The position numbers were made by a program, and so were the translations under genes. Below are positions 1-8,687 of a DNA stretch of 64,000 nucleotides, piece after piece. The notes below the pieces were generated by a model, which saw nothing but the letters and a program-made list of their open reading frames with translations, ran no database searches and was not told where the DNA came from. The stretch spans positions 558,001 to 622,000 of the forward strand of contig NZ_CP011371.1 of NCBI RefSeq assembly GCF_001017435.1. The letters run 5' to 3'. This stretch comes from Caldimonas brevitalea (GTDB taxonomy: Bacteria; Pseudomonadota; Gammaproteobacteria; Burkholderiales; Burkholderiaceae_C). Within the stretch, counting starts at the first letter, position 1; every line of letters begins with the position of its first letter.

Positions 1-1
1 T

Positions 2-652
2 CTGAGGACCTTGATGCGGGGCTACGCAGCGTCGGACTTGAGCGTGGTCTATCCGGTGGCGCGCGGCAGCGCACCCTTGTTGGTCACCGTCGCGGCAGTC
101 GTCGTCCTGGGCGAGCGGTTGTCGCTGATGAGCGCGTTGGGCGGCTTGACGATCGTCGTCGGTGTGTTTTTGATCGCCGGCGGCCCGAGGCTCTGGAAAG
201 GCAGCGGCGCTGCCGACCGGAAGAACACTGCGGCGCGTGGCATCGCGTGGGGCATGGGGGTCGGCACCTGCGTCGCGTCCTACACCGTCGTCGACGCTTA
301 TGCCATCACCGTGCTGCACGTGCCGCCCCTGCTGGTGATGTATTTCGCCTGCGTGCTGCGACTTCCGTTCCTGCTGCCGTTTGCCTTGCGCGACGTCGAG
401 GGGCTGACACGATCGCTGCGGTCGCACTGGCGTGCCGGGCTCGCCTTTGCCATGTTGGCGCCGCTGACGTACGTCCTGGTGCTGAACGCAGTCAAGCTCG
501 CGCCTCTGAGCCAGGTGGCGCCGGCGCGAGAAGTGTCCATGCTCTTTGCGGCGCTCTTGGGAGGACGTCTGCTGGGCGAAGCCGACAGCGCGCTGCGGCT
601 CGTCGGAGCGGGTTGCATCGCCACCGGCGTGGTGGTGCTGGCCATGGCATGA
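2..652 (+). CDS. EamA family (DMT) transporter, 5' truncated by window edge
   Basis: Inner-membrane drug/metabolite-type transporter. The reading frame is open from base 2 with no start in view, so the N-terminus lies before the window. The visible 216 residues are about two thirds of a usual 280-300 residue, ten-helix EamA protein. A first-repeat signature is seen early (DLSVVYPVARGSAPLLV), followed by a GERLSLMSALGG turn. A second repeat ends with LSQVAPAREVSMLFAALLGG and a GEADSALRLVGAGCIATGVVVLA helix. Substrate cannot be told. The next gene is on the opposite strand and converges on it. Family assignment is firm; function within the family is open. Confidence 0.85.
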   Translation: MRTLMRGYAASDLSVVYPVARGSAPLLVTVAAVVVLGERLSLMSALGGLTIVVGVFLIAGGPRLWKGSGAADRKNTAARGIAWGMGVGTCVASYTVVDAYAITVLHVPPLLVMYFACVLRLPFLLPFALRDVEGLTRSLRSHWRAGLAFAMLAPLTYVLVLNAVKLAPLSQVAPAREVSMLFAALLGGRLLGEADSALRLVGAGCIATGVVVLAMA

Positions 653-807
653 ACCCGGCAAGCCAACACGACCCACTCACCCGCGACCCATGCTCTTTGT
701 TTGCTCATCTCACCGATGGCAGAGCCTCGTCGGCGCCTCTGTGAGCGGATCAGCGACGCGAGTCCCGATGGCTGCACTGCCGTCACCCTGTGATAGCGTC
801 CCCCGCC

Positions 808-2010
808 CTACGCGCCGGCGGCTGGCTGCGGGGCCGTCTTGCCACCCTTCGACCCACCCTCCGCAGGCTTGCCGTCGAGCAGCCGGCCGACGAAGGTGTG
901 CCGCACCAGCCACTGATAGCTGAGCAGGCAGGCCAGCGACGTCGCAGCGATGTTGAGGCTCAGTTTCGCGACGGCCGGCAGCGGAGCGCCATAGAGCAGC
1001 ACGCCGAAGCCGACGGTACCCAGCATGTGGACCAGGTAGACCCAATACGAACTCTGCGCCAGGTAGCCGAGCACGGCGTTTTGTCGAGGCACCCACCGCA
1101 GGAAGGCGCCGATCAGCGCGAAGCTCCACAGCCAGCTTGCGCTGTTGTAGACGAAGGCGACCGCCAGGTGCAGGCCCTGCGGTGGATTGGAGGCCTGTTG
1201 CACGCTGCCCAGCAACAGCGTCGCGACGAAGCACAGCAGGCCGGCGGCGGTGTAGGCAAAGACGTGCCGGCGGTAGTGCTCGAACGCCTCGTCCTGATAG
1301 CGGTACAGGCAATGGCCGAAGACAAAGAACAGGCCGTTGTGCAGCCACTCAGCCCAGGGCGGCATGAAGGAGCCGTCGGGCGTCACGATGCCGTTCTTGT
1401 AGCCCGCGCCGGCAAGCACGAGCGGCAACGCCAGCACCAGGGCGCCCCACCAGGCGGTCCCGAGGCGCCTGAACAGGCCGGAGAGGGCCGCCGGCAGCGA
1501 CTGCGGCAGGGCCGGGCTCCACCGGGCCCATAGTGCGCTCAACACACTGAACCAGATCAGCAGGTAGAGGAACCACAGGTGCATCGTGCGCAGCCGCGAG
1601 CCGCCTCCCGGCGGTGGCGGCATCAGCGCGGGGTCCAGGCCGAGCGTCCCGCGCGCCATCAGGTGCACGAACACCATCATCAGGACCACCATGCCGACGA
1701 ACAGCGGCGGCCAGAACACCGCGAACGGAAGCGCCAGACGCCGGAGCCGTTGCTTCAACATGCTGGCCGGGCCCCGCCGCTGGAGCAGCATGGCGGCAAA
1801 GTACCCGGCCAGGATGAAGAACACCGGCATCCTGAAGGTGTGGATGAAGACCAGCAGGAGATCGGCGAGCAAGGTCGTCTCTCGGTCCCGCCAGGGCAGC
1901 GTCGACTCGCCGACCATGTGATTCACCGAGACATGCAGCACGATGCCGAGCCACATCATGCAAGCCCGCAGGTTGTCCAGCGCGTGCAGACGGGGAAGAG
2001 CCTGATTCAT
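808..2010 (-). CDS. Membrane acyltransferase (acyltransferase-3 / OpgC-like)
   Basis: Multi-pass inner-membrane O-acyltransferase of 400 residues. The N-terminus carries the family motif: HALDNLRA at 9-16 and a conserved His at 26, which are the usual active-site residues (D12, R15, H26). About ten hydrophobic helices follow. The HALDNLRACMMWLGIVLH opening is closest to the OpgC/MdoC branch, which succinylates osmoregulated periplasmic glucans, but related enzymes acylate O-antigen or other glycans. The ATG at 2010 is preceded by AGGGAG. No glucan synthesis gene is nearby, so the acceptor is unknown. Confidence 0.8.
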   Translation of the reverse strand: MNQALPRLHALDNLRACMMWLGIVLHVSVNHMVGESTLPWRDRETTLLADLLLVFIHTFRMPVFFILAGYFAAMLLQRRGPASMLKQRLRRLALPFAVFWPPLFVGMVVLMMVFVHLMARGTLGLDPALMPPPPGGGSRLRTMHLWFLYLLIWFSVLSALWARWSPALPQSLPAALSGLFRRLGTAWWGALVLALPLVLAGAGYKNGIVTPDGSFMPPWAEWLHNGLFFVFGHCLYRYQDEAFEHYRRHVFAYTAAGLLCFVATLLLGSVQQASNPPQGLHLAVAFVYNSASWLWSFALIGAFLRWVPRQNAVLGYLAQSSYWVYLVHMLGTVGFGVLLYGAPLPAVAKLSLNIAATSLACLLSYQWLVRHTFVGRLLDGKPAEGGSKGGKTAPQPAAGA

Positions 2011-2648
2011 TTTTGATGTAACTCCCTAACAGGAACAGCAAACGGTACGGCCTCACGCTGCGTGAGGGTCAAGGACTGCGCCCCTGGCAGGACACCTTGC
2101 GCCGTATATCTTGGACATCAGCCGACGGTCGGGTCGACCTCGCCCAGGAGGCCATCGTCGGCTGACGCGCGAGCTGGGCCCGGAAAGGACCGGCATCCAA
2201 TGGAATGGAAGCCCTCACTGCTGCGGCACCAGACCACGTATCAACATCGGAGCGCCTTCGCTCTGCGAGCTGCTTTCTTTGGCTTGGCGGTCCAAGGCCG
2301 TTGTGAGGCCGACGCACGTTGCGTTCTGGGACGACCTGTCCGGCACGGCGGTCGCGGCGAACGAGGCCAAGCAATGGCCACTGCGGTGCGGCGTGTTGGG
2401 CGACTATCTGCCGCAGGGGTTCTGGCGGCAGCAACTGTTCGCGTTCCTCTCGTCGGGCGCGAGACGAGGGAATGAGCGAGGCGGTTGATCCGGCTTTGGC
2501 AGGGGGAGGTCGAACCGGAGTGCAGCGGGGTCGCGGCTGCTGAACCGAGTGTGCCGAGCGCCTTCGGCCCGGGCTTGCATCCCGGACACGGGTGGCACCT
2601 CTGGTTGCGGCCACACTGCAAAGAGGCCGCTGAGCGGGGCGGTACCGG
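2011..2648. other. Gap without a convincing gene
   Basis: This 638-base stretch lies between the acyltransferase start and the thioesterase stop. Open frames exist on both strands but none shows a recognisable domain or a credible start. A short GCGGCC/GGCCGC inverted repeat at 2607-2630 lies just past the thioesterase stop and could form a hairpin, but it has no T-run. The acyltransferase promoter is presumably near 2011-2110. Confidence 0.5.
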
Positions 2649-3071
2649 CTACGACGAACGGAGCAGGGCGACCGCGGTACCCGATGCCACCAGGTTCTCG
2701 CCTTGGTACAACTCGCCGGACAGGTGGCACACCTTGCCGCCGCGCCGTACCACGCGCCCCACCCCTCGTATCAACCCCACCGAAGCCGGTTGCAGGTAGT
2801 TCACGTTCAGCGACAGCGTGGGCGCGAACTCTCCGGCCTTCAAGGTCGCGGCCAGCGCCGGGCCCATCGTGTCGTCGAGCATGGCGGCCAGAAAACCGCC
2901 TTGGATCTTGCCGGCTGGATTGGTGAACGGAAGCCCCGCGCGGAATTCTGTCTCGATGGTGCCTGCCTCGGGATCGACGCTGACGACGCGTCCGCACAAG
3001 GTTTTCACGGCTTCCGGTGTGGGAACCTCGCCGTTCTGGATCTGCCAAAAGAAGCCTGATCTGTCACTCAT
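2649..3071 (-). CDS. PaaI-type hotdog thioesterase
   Basis: Probable acyl-CoA thioesterase of 140 residues, the normal size for a single hotdog domain. The central segment AGKIQGGFLAAMLDDTMGPA holds the HGG-like helix of the PaaI/YbgC group. Here the usual His is replaced by Gln in IQGG, and the acidic residues in LDDTMG follow. The later strand SLNVNYLQPA matches the dimer-forming hotdog sheet. No signal peptide, so cytoplasmic. The ATG at 3071 is the first good start. Substrate is unknown and no catabolic cluster is adjacent. Confidence 0.8.
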   Translation of the reverse strand: MSDRSGFFWQIQNGEVPTPEAVKTLCGRVVSVDPEAGTIETEFRAGLPFTNPAGKIQGGFLAAMLDDTMGPALAATLKAGEFAPTLSLNVNYLQPASVGLIRGVGRVVRRGGKVCHLSGELYQGENLVASGTAVALLRSS

Positions 3072-3171
3072 GGAAGTCCTTGTCGAAGGGATGGAACAGG
3101 CGGCGACGCCAGCGACTGCAGATGCTGGAGGAAACGTTTGGTCGGTCCTCGGTGCCGACGCGCCGACCCCT

Positions 3172-3297
3172 CTACAGTTTGACGACTTTCGTGCCAGCCA
3201 GGTAGTCGCCCACGCGTCGTCGCTGCGAACCCACCAGGGTCACGCAGTCGAGAGTGCGAAGCGCACTGAACCCGGCGCGGTACACCTTGGTGCCCAT
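3172..3297 (-). pseudogene. Possible RDD-family C-terminal fragment
   Basis: A 41-codon frame from ATG 3297 to TAG 3172 ends with QRRRVGDYLAGTKVVK. That pattern resembles the end of RDD membrane proteins (QR-x-GD-x-AGT-x-VV). The preceding LRTLDCVTLV also fits, but the transmembrane part that should lie upstream is absent from this frame. It therefore looks like a 5'-truncated remnant. The call rests on one short motif, and a chance resemblance is possible. Confidence 0.35.
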
Positions 3298-3454
3298 CGT
3301 CGGTGACACCTGCGTCGACCTGCAGGTCACGGCCGTCCCAGAACCTGAAACGCTGGGACTGCTGGCCGTCGGCCTGCTCGGCTTGCAGGGGGTGGTGGCG
3401 CGGCGGCGTGGCGACAGGGGGAGGCGGTCCAGAGACGCTGGGCAAGACGCCTGA
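3206..3454 (+). pseudogene. Orphan PEP-CTERM sorting signal (remnant)
   Basis: The frame opened after TAG at 3203 encodes, from about 3338, AVPEPETLGLLAVGLLGLQG and then VVARRR. This is a textbook PEP-CTERM anchor: the VPEP motif, a hydrophobic helix, then a basic cluster. Such tails normally end 200-300 residue secreted proteins that are processed by an exosortase. Here at most 45 residues precede the motif and they show no signal peptide, so the body of the gene is missing. The codons after the basic cluster run on for 15 residues, which is also unusual. No exosortase or other PEP-CTERM gene is present in the window. Confidence 0.65.
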
Positions 3455-3570
3455 CAGCGCCGTGCGATCCGGCCCGGATGCCGTCCTTGCCGACCAGCGC
3501 CTTGGTCCACTGAACCTCGAAACCCTCGGGCACGCGCAGCTGGTGGTCCACCCCCTCCTGCAGAGGGAGG
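3455..3570. other. Rest of the degenerate gap (3072-3570)
   Basis: Together with the two remnants this completes a 499-base gap between the thioesterase and hmuV. The minus frame over 3450-3560 reads plausibly protein-like (GVDHQLRVPEGFEVQWTKAL) but I cannot place it in a family. It may be more decayed coding sequence. Confidence 0.3.
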
Positions 3571-4401
3571 CTACCCGAGCGTTCGCGCCACCGCCGGTGC
3601 TGCGGCCGCCGGGCCGCTGGCGAACAACACCAGCGGCACCTCGCGGAGCCCGGGATGCTCGACGACCCGTGCCGGCAGGCCATACACCTGCTCCAGCGTC
3701 GCTTCGGTGAGCACATGGGCGGGCGGGCCCGAGGCCACCGTTCGTCCGCCAGACAGCAGCAGCAAACGGTCGCACCACCGTGCTGCCAGGTTGACGTCGT
3801 GCAGCACCGTCAGCACCGCGCAGCCGTGTTGTCGTGCGAGCGATGCGGCGGCCGCCATCAGCTGCCACTGGTGCAGGGGGTCGAGGCTGGCGGTCGGTTC
3901 GTCGAGCAGCAGCGTCTGGCCTGCGCCGGTGGCCTGCCCGGCGAGCACCTGCAACAGCACTCGGGCGAACTGCACACGCTGCTGTTCGCCACCCGACAGC
4001 TGCAGGTAGCGCCGCTCGGTGAAGGGTGTGCCCTCGACCGTCGCGAGGGCCTGTGCGCAGAGCCGCCGCACCTCCGCAGGCGACAACGACGGATGGGGAT
4101 AGGCACCCATCGCCACCACCTCGGCCACTTGAAGATCGAAGGCCAGGGTCGGCGTTTGCGGCAGGACCGCCCGGCGGCGTGCCAGCTGCACCGGTGACCA
4201 CGCCGGCAAGGGCCGACCGTCCAGCGTCACGCGGCCGGCACAGGGCTGCAGTTCCCCGGCGAGACAGGCCAGCAAGGACGACTTGCCGGCGCCATTGGCG
4301 CCGAGCACGCCGACCACCTCGCCCGCCTTCAGCGCCAGGTCGACCTGGGACAGCACCTGTCGCGGGCCGCGCGCGCAGCCCAGGCCTTGTGCGACCAGCA
4401 T
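3571..4401 (-). CDS. hmuV: Heme ABC transporter ATP-binding protein
   Basis: ATPase of the heme importer, 276 residues. Walker A GANGAGKSS is at 34-42, the ABC signature LSGGEQQRV begins at 135, Walker B LLLDEPT is at 164-170, and the switch His is in LHD at 200-202. The ATG at 4401 shares its A with the TGA of hmuU (TGATG), which implies translational coupling. The same frame is open far upstream, but that part overlaps hmuU and is a shadow. It energises HmuU and is the last gene of the operon. The C-terminal tail is Ala-rich and not conserved in character. Confidence 0.92.
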   Translation of the reverse strand: MLVAQGLGCARGPRQVLSQVDLALKAGEVVGVLGANGAGKSSLLACLAGELQPCAGRVTLDGRPLPAWSPVQLARRRAVLPQTPTLAFDLQVAEVVAMGAYPHPSLSPAEVRRLCAQALATVEGTPFTERRYLQLSGGEQQRVQFARVLLQVLAGQATGAGQTLLLDEPTASLDPLHQWQLMAAAASLARQHGCAVLTVLHDVNLAARWCDRLLLLSGGRTVASGPPAHVLTEATLEQVYGLPARVVEHPGLREVPLVLFASGPAAAAPAVARTLG

Positions 4402-5423
4402 CAGCTTCGCCTCCTCGCGAGCAACGCCATCAGAAAGGGCCCGCCCACCAGGCTGGTGACCACGCCGATGGGCAGCTCGGCCGGCGCCGCGACGACGCGC
4501 GCCACCCAATCGGCCACCGTCAGGGCCAGCGCGCCGGCGATCAGCGAGAACGGCAACAGCCAGCGGTGGTCGGCGCCGGCGATCAGGCGCACCAGATGCG
4601 GCACCACCAGGCCGACAAACGCGATGGTGCCGGCCACGGCCACCAGGGGGCCGACCAGCAGCGCTGTCAAGACGATCATGCGGCGCCGCAGGGCCGCCAC
4701 GGCAAAGCCGAGATGGGCCGCCTCGCGCTCGCCGAGCAGCAGCGCGTTCATCGCGCGCCATTCGCGCAGCAGCAGCGCAGACCACAGCACCGTCCACGGC
4801 AGCAGCCAGGCGAGCAAGGGCCAGCGCGCCGCGGCCAGGCTGCCGAGGTTCCAGAAGGTGATGTTGCGCAGTTGCACGTCGTCGGCCTGATAGGTGAACA
4901 GGCCGATGAGGCTGCCGCAGAGGGCGTTGACCGCCACCCCGGCCAGCACCAGCCCGGCCGGGTCTGTGCGGTGGGCCCCCAGACGCCACGCCAGGGCGGT
5001 CGCCGTCAAGCTGCCCGCGAACGCGGCCGGCGCCACCGAGACCAGGCTCTGGGCGCCGAGCACGATGGCCGCCACGGCGCCGCAAGCGCCGCCCAGCGAG
5101 ACCCCGATCAGCCCGGGTTCGGCCAAAGGGTTGCGGAACAAGGCCTGCATCGCCACGCCGCAGACGGCCAGCGCCGCACCGGCGGCGACGGCGAACAGCA
5201 CACGTGGCAGCCGCACCTCGAGCAGCAGGGCGCGCCACAAGGTTTCGTCGGTGGTCGGCGGTGTGGTGGGCCGCCAGCGCAGCAGCAGCTGCAGCGCGGG
5301 CAGGTCGACCGCGCCGCTTGTCAGCGAGGCGGCGCACAGGCCGGCCAGCAGCAAGAGAGCCAGCAGCAGGGCTGCCGGCCTGGACGGCAGCGCGGCCCCC
5401 TGCAGGCGAAAAAATCGGCTCAT
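4401..5423 (-). CDS. hmuU: Heme ABC transporter permease (FecCD family)
   Basis: Inner-membrane permease of 340 residues, typical of the BtuC/FecCD/HmuU family with about ten helices. Recognisable segments are RLPRVLFAVAAGAALAVCGV near 73-92 and NPLAEPGLIGVSLG just after. GLVVPHLVRL, with the conserved cytoplasmic coupling region, lies near 265-275, and ELPIGVVTSLVGGPFL is at the end. It forms the translocation pore, probably as a homodimer with HmuV. The start lies 10 bases after the hmuT stop. Its substrate is inferred from the adjacent HmuS and TonB receptor. Confidence 0.92.
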   Translation of the reverse strand: MSRFFRLQGAALPSRPAALLLALLLLAGLCAASLTSGAVDLPALQLLLRWRPTTPPTTDETLWRALLLEVRLPRVLFAVAAGAALAVCGVAMQALFRNPLAEPGLIGVSLGGACGAVAAIVLGAQSLVSVAPAAFAGSLTATALAWRLGAHRTDPAGLVLAGVAVNALCGSLIGLFTYQADDVQLRNITFWNLGSLAAARWPLLAWLLPWTVLWSALLLREWRAMNALLLGEREAAHLGFAVAALRRRMIVLTALLVGPLVAVAGTIAFVGLVVPHLVRLIAGADHRWLLPFSLIAGALALTVADWVARVVAAPAELPIGVVTSLVGGPFLMALLARRRS

Positions 5424-5433
5424 CGCGGAGGCC

Positions 5434-6276
5434 TCAAGGCTGCGCCAGGCCGGCCTGCAACTGCCGCAGCGCCTGCGGCAGGCGAGGCCCGAAGCCGAGC
5501 AACAGGAGTTCGTCCATCACGACGATGCGCCGCGCGCGTGCGGCGGGCGTCAGCGCCACGCCCGGCTGGCTCGCAAACCCCTCGAGGCCGCCGGCGGCCG
5601 CCACCGATGAGGCGGTGGTGACGATCGCCTCCGGCCGTAGCGCCGCCACCGCTTCCGGTGCCACAGGCTTGTAGCTGTGCTGAGCGGCAAAGACGTTCTC
5701 GGCCCCGGCCAACCGCAACATGGCGTCGGCCGCGGTGCCACTGCCCGCCGCCTGCAGCCGCCCCGTGTGGCTGCTGAGCAGCAGCACCCGCAGGGCAGCG
5801 CGCGGTGGCGGCGTGGCACGCAGGCGGGCGACCTGCTGCCGCAGGTCTTCGGCCAGGGCCCGCCCTGCCGCCTCACGCTGCAGCGCCACCGCCACGCCCA
5901 TCACACGCTGGGCCAGCGCATCGAGGGTCGGTGCGGACGGCAACACCACCACCCGCATGCCCAGCCGCTGCAACTGCTGCAGCGACTCTCGCGGCCCGGC
6001 CTGATCGGAGGCGAGCACGAGGTCGGGCCGGAGGCTGGCCACGCCTTCCACCGAGAAGCTGCGGTAGTACCCGACCTGCGGCAGTTGCCGGGCGGACTCG
6101 GGATAGACGCTGGAACGGTCCGTCCCGACCAACAGGCTGCCGGCCCCCAGCGCATGCACGATCTCGGTCACCCCACCACCGAGGCTGACCACCCGCGCGC
6201 CGGGCGCGGCCGTGGCCGCACCCACCCCACCGGCGAGCAAGACGGCCAGCACGGCTCTTCTTCGAACAGGCTGCAT
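5434..6276 (-). CDS. hmuT: Periplasmic heme-binding protein
   Basis: Substrate-binding protein of 280 residues that delivers heme to HmuUV. Residues 1-23 form a signal peptide (RRR followed by a hydrophobic stretch, cleavage near TAAPG). The mature part starts with RVVSLGGGVTEIVHALGAG and contains LVGTDRSSVYP, where the Tyr near 58 is a candidate heme ligand as in ShuT/HmuT. The start chosen is ATG 6276, 17 bases after the hmuS stop. A GTG a few codons upstream is possible. The LPQVGYYRSFSVEGVASLRPDLVLAS segment is characteristic of the TroA-like fold. Confidence 0.9.
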   Translation of the reverse strand: MQPVRRRAVLAVLLAGGVGAATAAPGARVVSLGGGVTEIVHALGAGSLLVGTDRSSVYPESARQLPQVGYYRSFSVEGVASLRPDLVLASDQAGPRESLQQLQRLGMRVVVLPSAPTLDALAQRVMGVAVALQREAAGRALAEDLRQQVARLRATPPPRAALRVLLLSSHTGRLQAAGSGTAADAMLRLAGAENVFAAQHSYKPVAPEAVAALRPEAIVTTASSVAAAGGLEGFASQPGVALTPAARARRIVVMDELLLLGFGPRLPQALRQLQAGLAQP

Positions 6277-6293
6277 GACGGCGTCTCCTCGTG

Positions 6294-7340
6294 TCACGAC
6301 GCCAGCCGATGCGGGCACAGGCCGGCCATCAGGTCGCGCCAGGCGGGCAGCTCCCGGTGTCCGGGCTTGCGTTCGCCGAAGCACTGCAGCATCAAGCTGC
6401 CGGCACGGTCGTAGACCTCCAGCGACGTCACCCAGCCGTCGCGGGTCGGCTTGTTGACCACCCAGCGGGCGGCGATCGCTTCGGTGTTGAGGTGCAGGTT
6501 GAAGTCCGGGTCCAGCACATTGAACCAGGGCCCGGTGCGCAGCAGGCGCTGCACGGGGCCCGAGTGGATCTGCACCACACCGCGGTTGGCCACGAAACAC
6601 ATGATGCGCAGAGCCGAGGTCGCCGCCGCCTGCAGCACACGCTCGGCGGTGTCGGTCGGTACCGGTTGGGCCAGGTCGGGGCCCACGGCGCGCAGGGCCG
6701 CGAGCCGGGTCAGCTTGAACCTTTTGAGCATCGGAAAGAACTCGTGCGTGTCTTGCAGCGCCAGCCAGTCGGCGCGCAAGGCCGCGGGGTCGTCCGCTTC
6801 GGTGGCCGCGTCGGGTGCGACGGGCGGCTGCAACTGCAACGGTGGGGGATGCGCCGAGGCATGACGCGCGACGAGGGTCGCCCAGGCCTGCGCGTCGGTC
6901 GCCTCGGTCCGATACACCTTGTGCACCGCGGTGCCGCTGTGGTCGAAGAACTGCAGGCTGTACCGGCCCTGCTCGACCACGGCGTAGGCCGAGGCCCAGT
7001 GGTCGAAGAACAGCCGCAGGTCGATGTCGGGCCCGAGCACCAGCCCCATGTGTCCCTCGGCTCGGATGTCTTCGTAGCGACCGTGTCGCTCGTGCACGCA
7101 ACCGTCGTTGCGTGTCAACGCCATCACGCGGCCCAGCGTGCCCAGCGCCTGCACCAGCGGTTGCGGCGGCAGGGCCAGCGCGACCGCCTCGACCCCGCAT
7201 CCGGCCGCCACCAGTTCGGCCTCGCTCACCCCCAGGCGTCGGGCGCGGTCGCGGATGCGCAAGCCGGGCTCGGCCGCCTGCAGCGCCTGATGGCGTTGTC
7301 GCAGGGTTGCATCGGGCTCGTTCTGAACGGTCATTTTCAT
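6294..7340 (-). CDS. hmuS: Hemin-degrading/transfer factor HemS-HmuS
   Basis: Cytoplasmic heme-binding protein of 348 residues in the HemS/ChuS family, which consists of two repeated halves. It receives imported heme and either degrades it or passes it on. The N-terminal repeat includes LGVSEAELVAAGCG and GRVMALTRNDGCVHERHGRY. The second repeat includes LRIMCFVANRGVVQIHSGPV and a NPTRDGWVTSLEVYD-like end. I chose ATG 7340 because it follows AAGGAAC at good spacing, and the 28 codons upstream overlap the leader and look non-coding. It sits 28 bases after the lipoprotein gene. Confidence 0.9.
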   Translation of the reverse strand: MKMTVQNEPDATLRQRHQALQAAEPGLRIRDRARRLGVSEAELVAAGCGVEAVALALPPQPLVQALGTLGRVMALTRNDGCVHERHGRYEDIRAEGHMGLVLGPDIDLRLFFDHWASAYAVVEQGRYSLQFFDHSGTAVHKVYRTEATDAQAWATLVARHASAHPPPLQLQPPVAPDAATEADDPAALRADWLALQDTHEFFPMLKRFKLTRLAALRAVGPDLAQPVPTDTAERVLQAAATSALRIMCFVANRGVVQIHSGPVQRLLRTGPWFNVLDPDFNLHLNTEAIAARWVVNKPTRDGWVTSLEVYDRAGSLMLQCFGERKPGHRELPAWRDLMAGLCPHRLAS

Positions 7341-7368
7341 GTCGTTCCTTCGTGTGGGCAGCAGGTGT

Positions 7369-8673
7369 TCACGGTGCGGGTTGGACGTCGAAGTGCACGG
7401 TCCAGGTCTGCGCGCTCGCCGCATCGGCCGGGTCGGCGTAGCGGATCTCCTGCAACTGCAGTCGGGCGTAGGTGTCGCCCTCGCCGCCGCGCACCAGTGC
7501 GCCCCGCTCGGGTGTCGCCTTGACCAGATGGGCCACCGGCGGCAGACCGGCAGCGGCGGCGGCGGCCGTGGTCGGGTAGTACGTCCACCAGCCGTAGTCC
7601 AGTGCTTCCGGATAGCGGCCCCGATAGGGCTGGTTGAGTCGTGATGCCAAGGTGTCGCGCACCCAGGCCGAGGCCGAGGCGGGCTGCGCGGCCAGGTCGG
7701 CCGTGGTCAGATCGGCGAGAGTCGCTTCCACATTGCCTGCCGACCGGAACTTCGCGGCCACCGGTGCGCCCTGGCTGTCATAGAAGCCGGCCGGGGTCTG
7801 CGCGAGGAAACCGCCGACCTGGCCGGGGCCGGAGCTGCCGCCGTTGAGCTTGACGTTGTAGCGGTTGAAGGCGATGTGCCAGGTGCCCGTCTCGCTGCTG
7901 ACGGTGCCGCTGCCGAGGTCGAAGTACACCCATCCCGAGCGGGCGTCCACGGTGGCCGCACGCACCGTCCCCGGCGCACGCCGGTCGACCCAGCGGAACG
8001 AGGGGTAGCCGGAGGTGGTGCCGCCGCTGCCGCCGTAGTAGCCGATCAGCTGCAGCGCAAACACCGGGTGGGCCTCGGTGCCGGTGGTGTCGGGGCTGCG
8101 GCTGTCGGTGGTCAGCAGGAAGACTCGGAAGTTGGGATACAGCCGGTGATCCGTGCTGCCCCCCACGCCGTACTCGAATGCGGCCGACTGGATGCCGTTG
8201 CTGCCGGTGAACACGCTGTGCGCCGCGTCGGCTGCATAGACGCTGTCCGGCATCGCGCCGTTCACCGGGTCGGTGGTGGCGTTCTGCCACGCTTGCAGCG
8301 CCGACCAGCTGTGATCGAAAGGCCCGCCGAAGGCGCCGCCCGCGCCGTTGCCGCTGCTGCCGCTGTTGGTCCACAGCGTCGCGCCGCGCCCGCTGCTGGT
8401 GACCTTCAGGTCCCAGGCCTTGCCGCTGCAGTCCGCCACGTCGGTTTTCGTGTTGAAGTCATAACACAGCGAGCTGCCGGCCGGCGGCAGCGTGAAGGTC
8501 CAGCTCGCCTGCTGGGTGAACGCCGCCGGGCCGCTCTGCCCGGGTGGGTTGGACGGCGCGCCGCCGTTGTCGTCGGCCTCGTTGTCACCGCTTCCGCCGC
8601 CGCCGCCACCGCAGGCGGTAAGGGCCAGGGTCACGGTCAGGGCGAGCAGCGCCGCTGCGGTAGGAGGTCGCAT
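7369..8673 (-). CDS. HmuY-like heme-associated lipoprotein
   Basis: Exported lipoprotein of 434 residues. A lipobox ending TLALTACGGGG gives a lipidated Cys near residue 21, followed by a Gly/Asn/Asp spacer. The body holds two HmuY-like units. One has SGWVYFDLGSGTV and then WHIAFNRYNVKLNGG; the C-terminal one has WWTYYPTTA and LQLQEIRYADP. HmuY proteins bind heme outside the cell and pass it to a TonB receptor. Placement directly between the receptor (14 bases) and hmuS (28 bases) supports that role. A TTG at 8691 is an alternative start; ATG 8673 after CGGAGAC is preferred. Confidence 0.8.
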   Translation of the reverse strand: MRPPTAAALLALTVTLALTACGGGGGGSGDNEADDNGGAPSNPPGQSGPAAFTQQASWTFTLPPAGSSLCYDFNTKTDVADCSGKAWDLKVTSSGRGATLWTNSGSSGNGAGGAFGGPFDHSWSALQAWQNATTDPVNGAMPDSVYAADAAHSVFTGSNGIQSAAFEYGVGGSTDHRLYPNFRVFLLTTDSRSPDTTGTEAHPVFALQLIGYYGGSGGTTSGYPSFRWVDRRAPGTVRAATVDARSGWVYFDLGSGTVSSETGTWHIAFNRYNVKLNGGSSGPGQVGGFLAQTPAGFYDSQGAPVAAKFRSAGNVEATLADLTTADLAAQPASASAWVRDTLASRLNQPYRGRYPEALDYGWWTYYPTTAAAAAAGLPPVAHLVKATPERGALVRGGEGDTYARLQLQEIRYADPADAASAQTWTVHFDVQPAP

Positions 8674-8687
8674 GTCGGGTCTCCGGG

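Noticed and set aside
3571..5337. 588-residue frame around hmuV
   Set aside because: The N-terminal half is the out-of-frame shadow of hmuU. The ATG at 4401 gives a normal-sized ATPase.
5434..7200. 588-residue frame around hmuT
   Set aside because: Its N-terminal half is the shadow of hmuS; hmuT starts at 6276.
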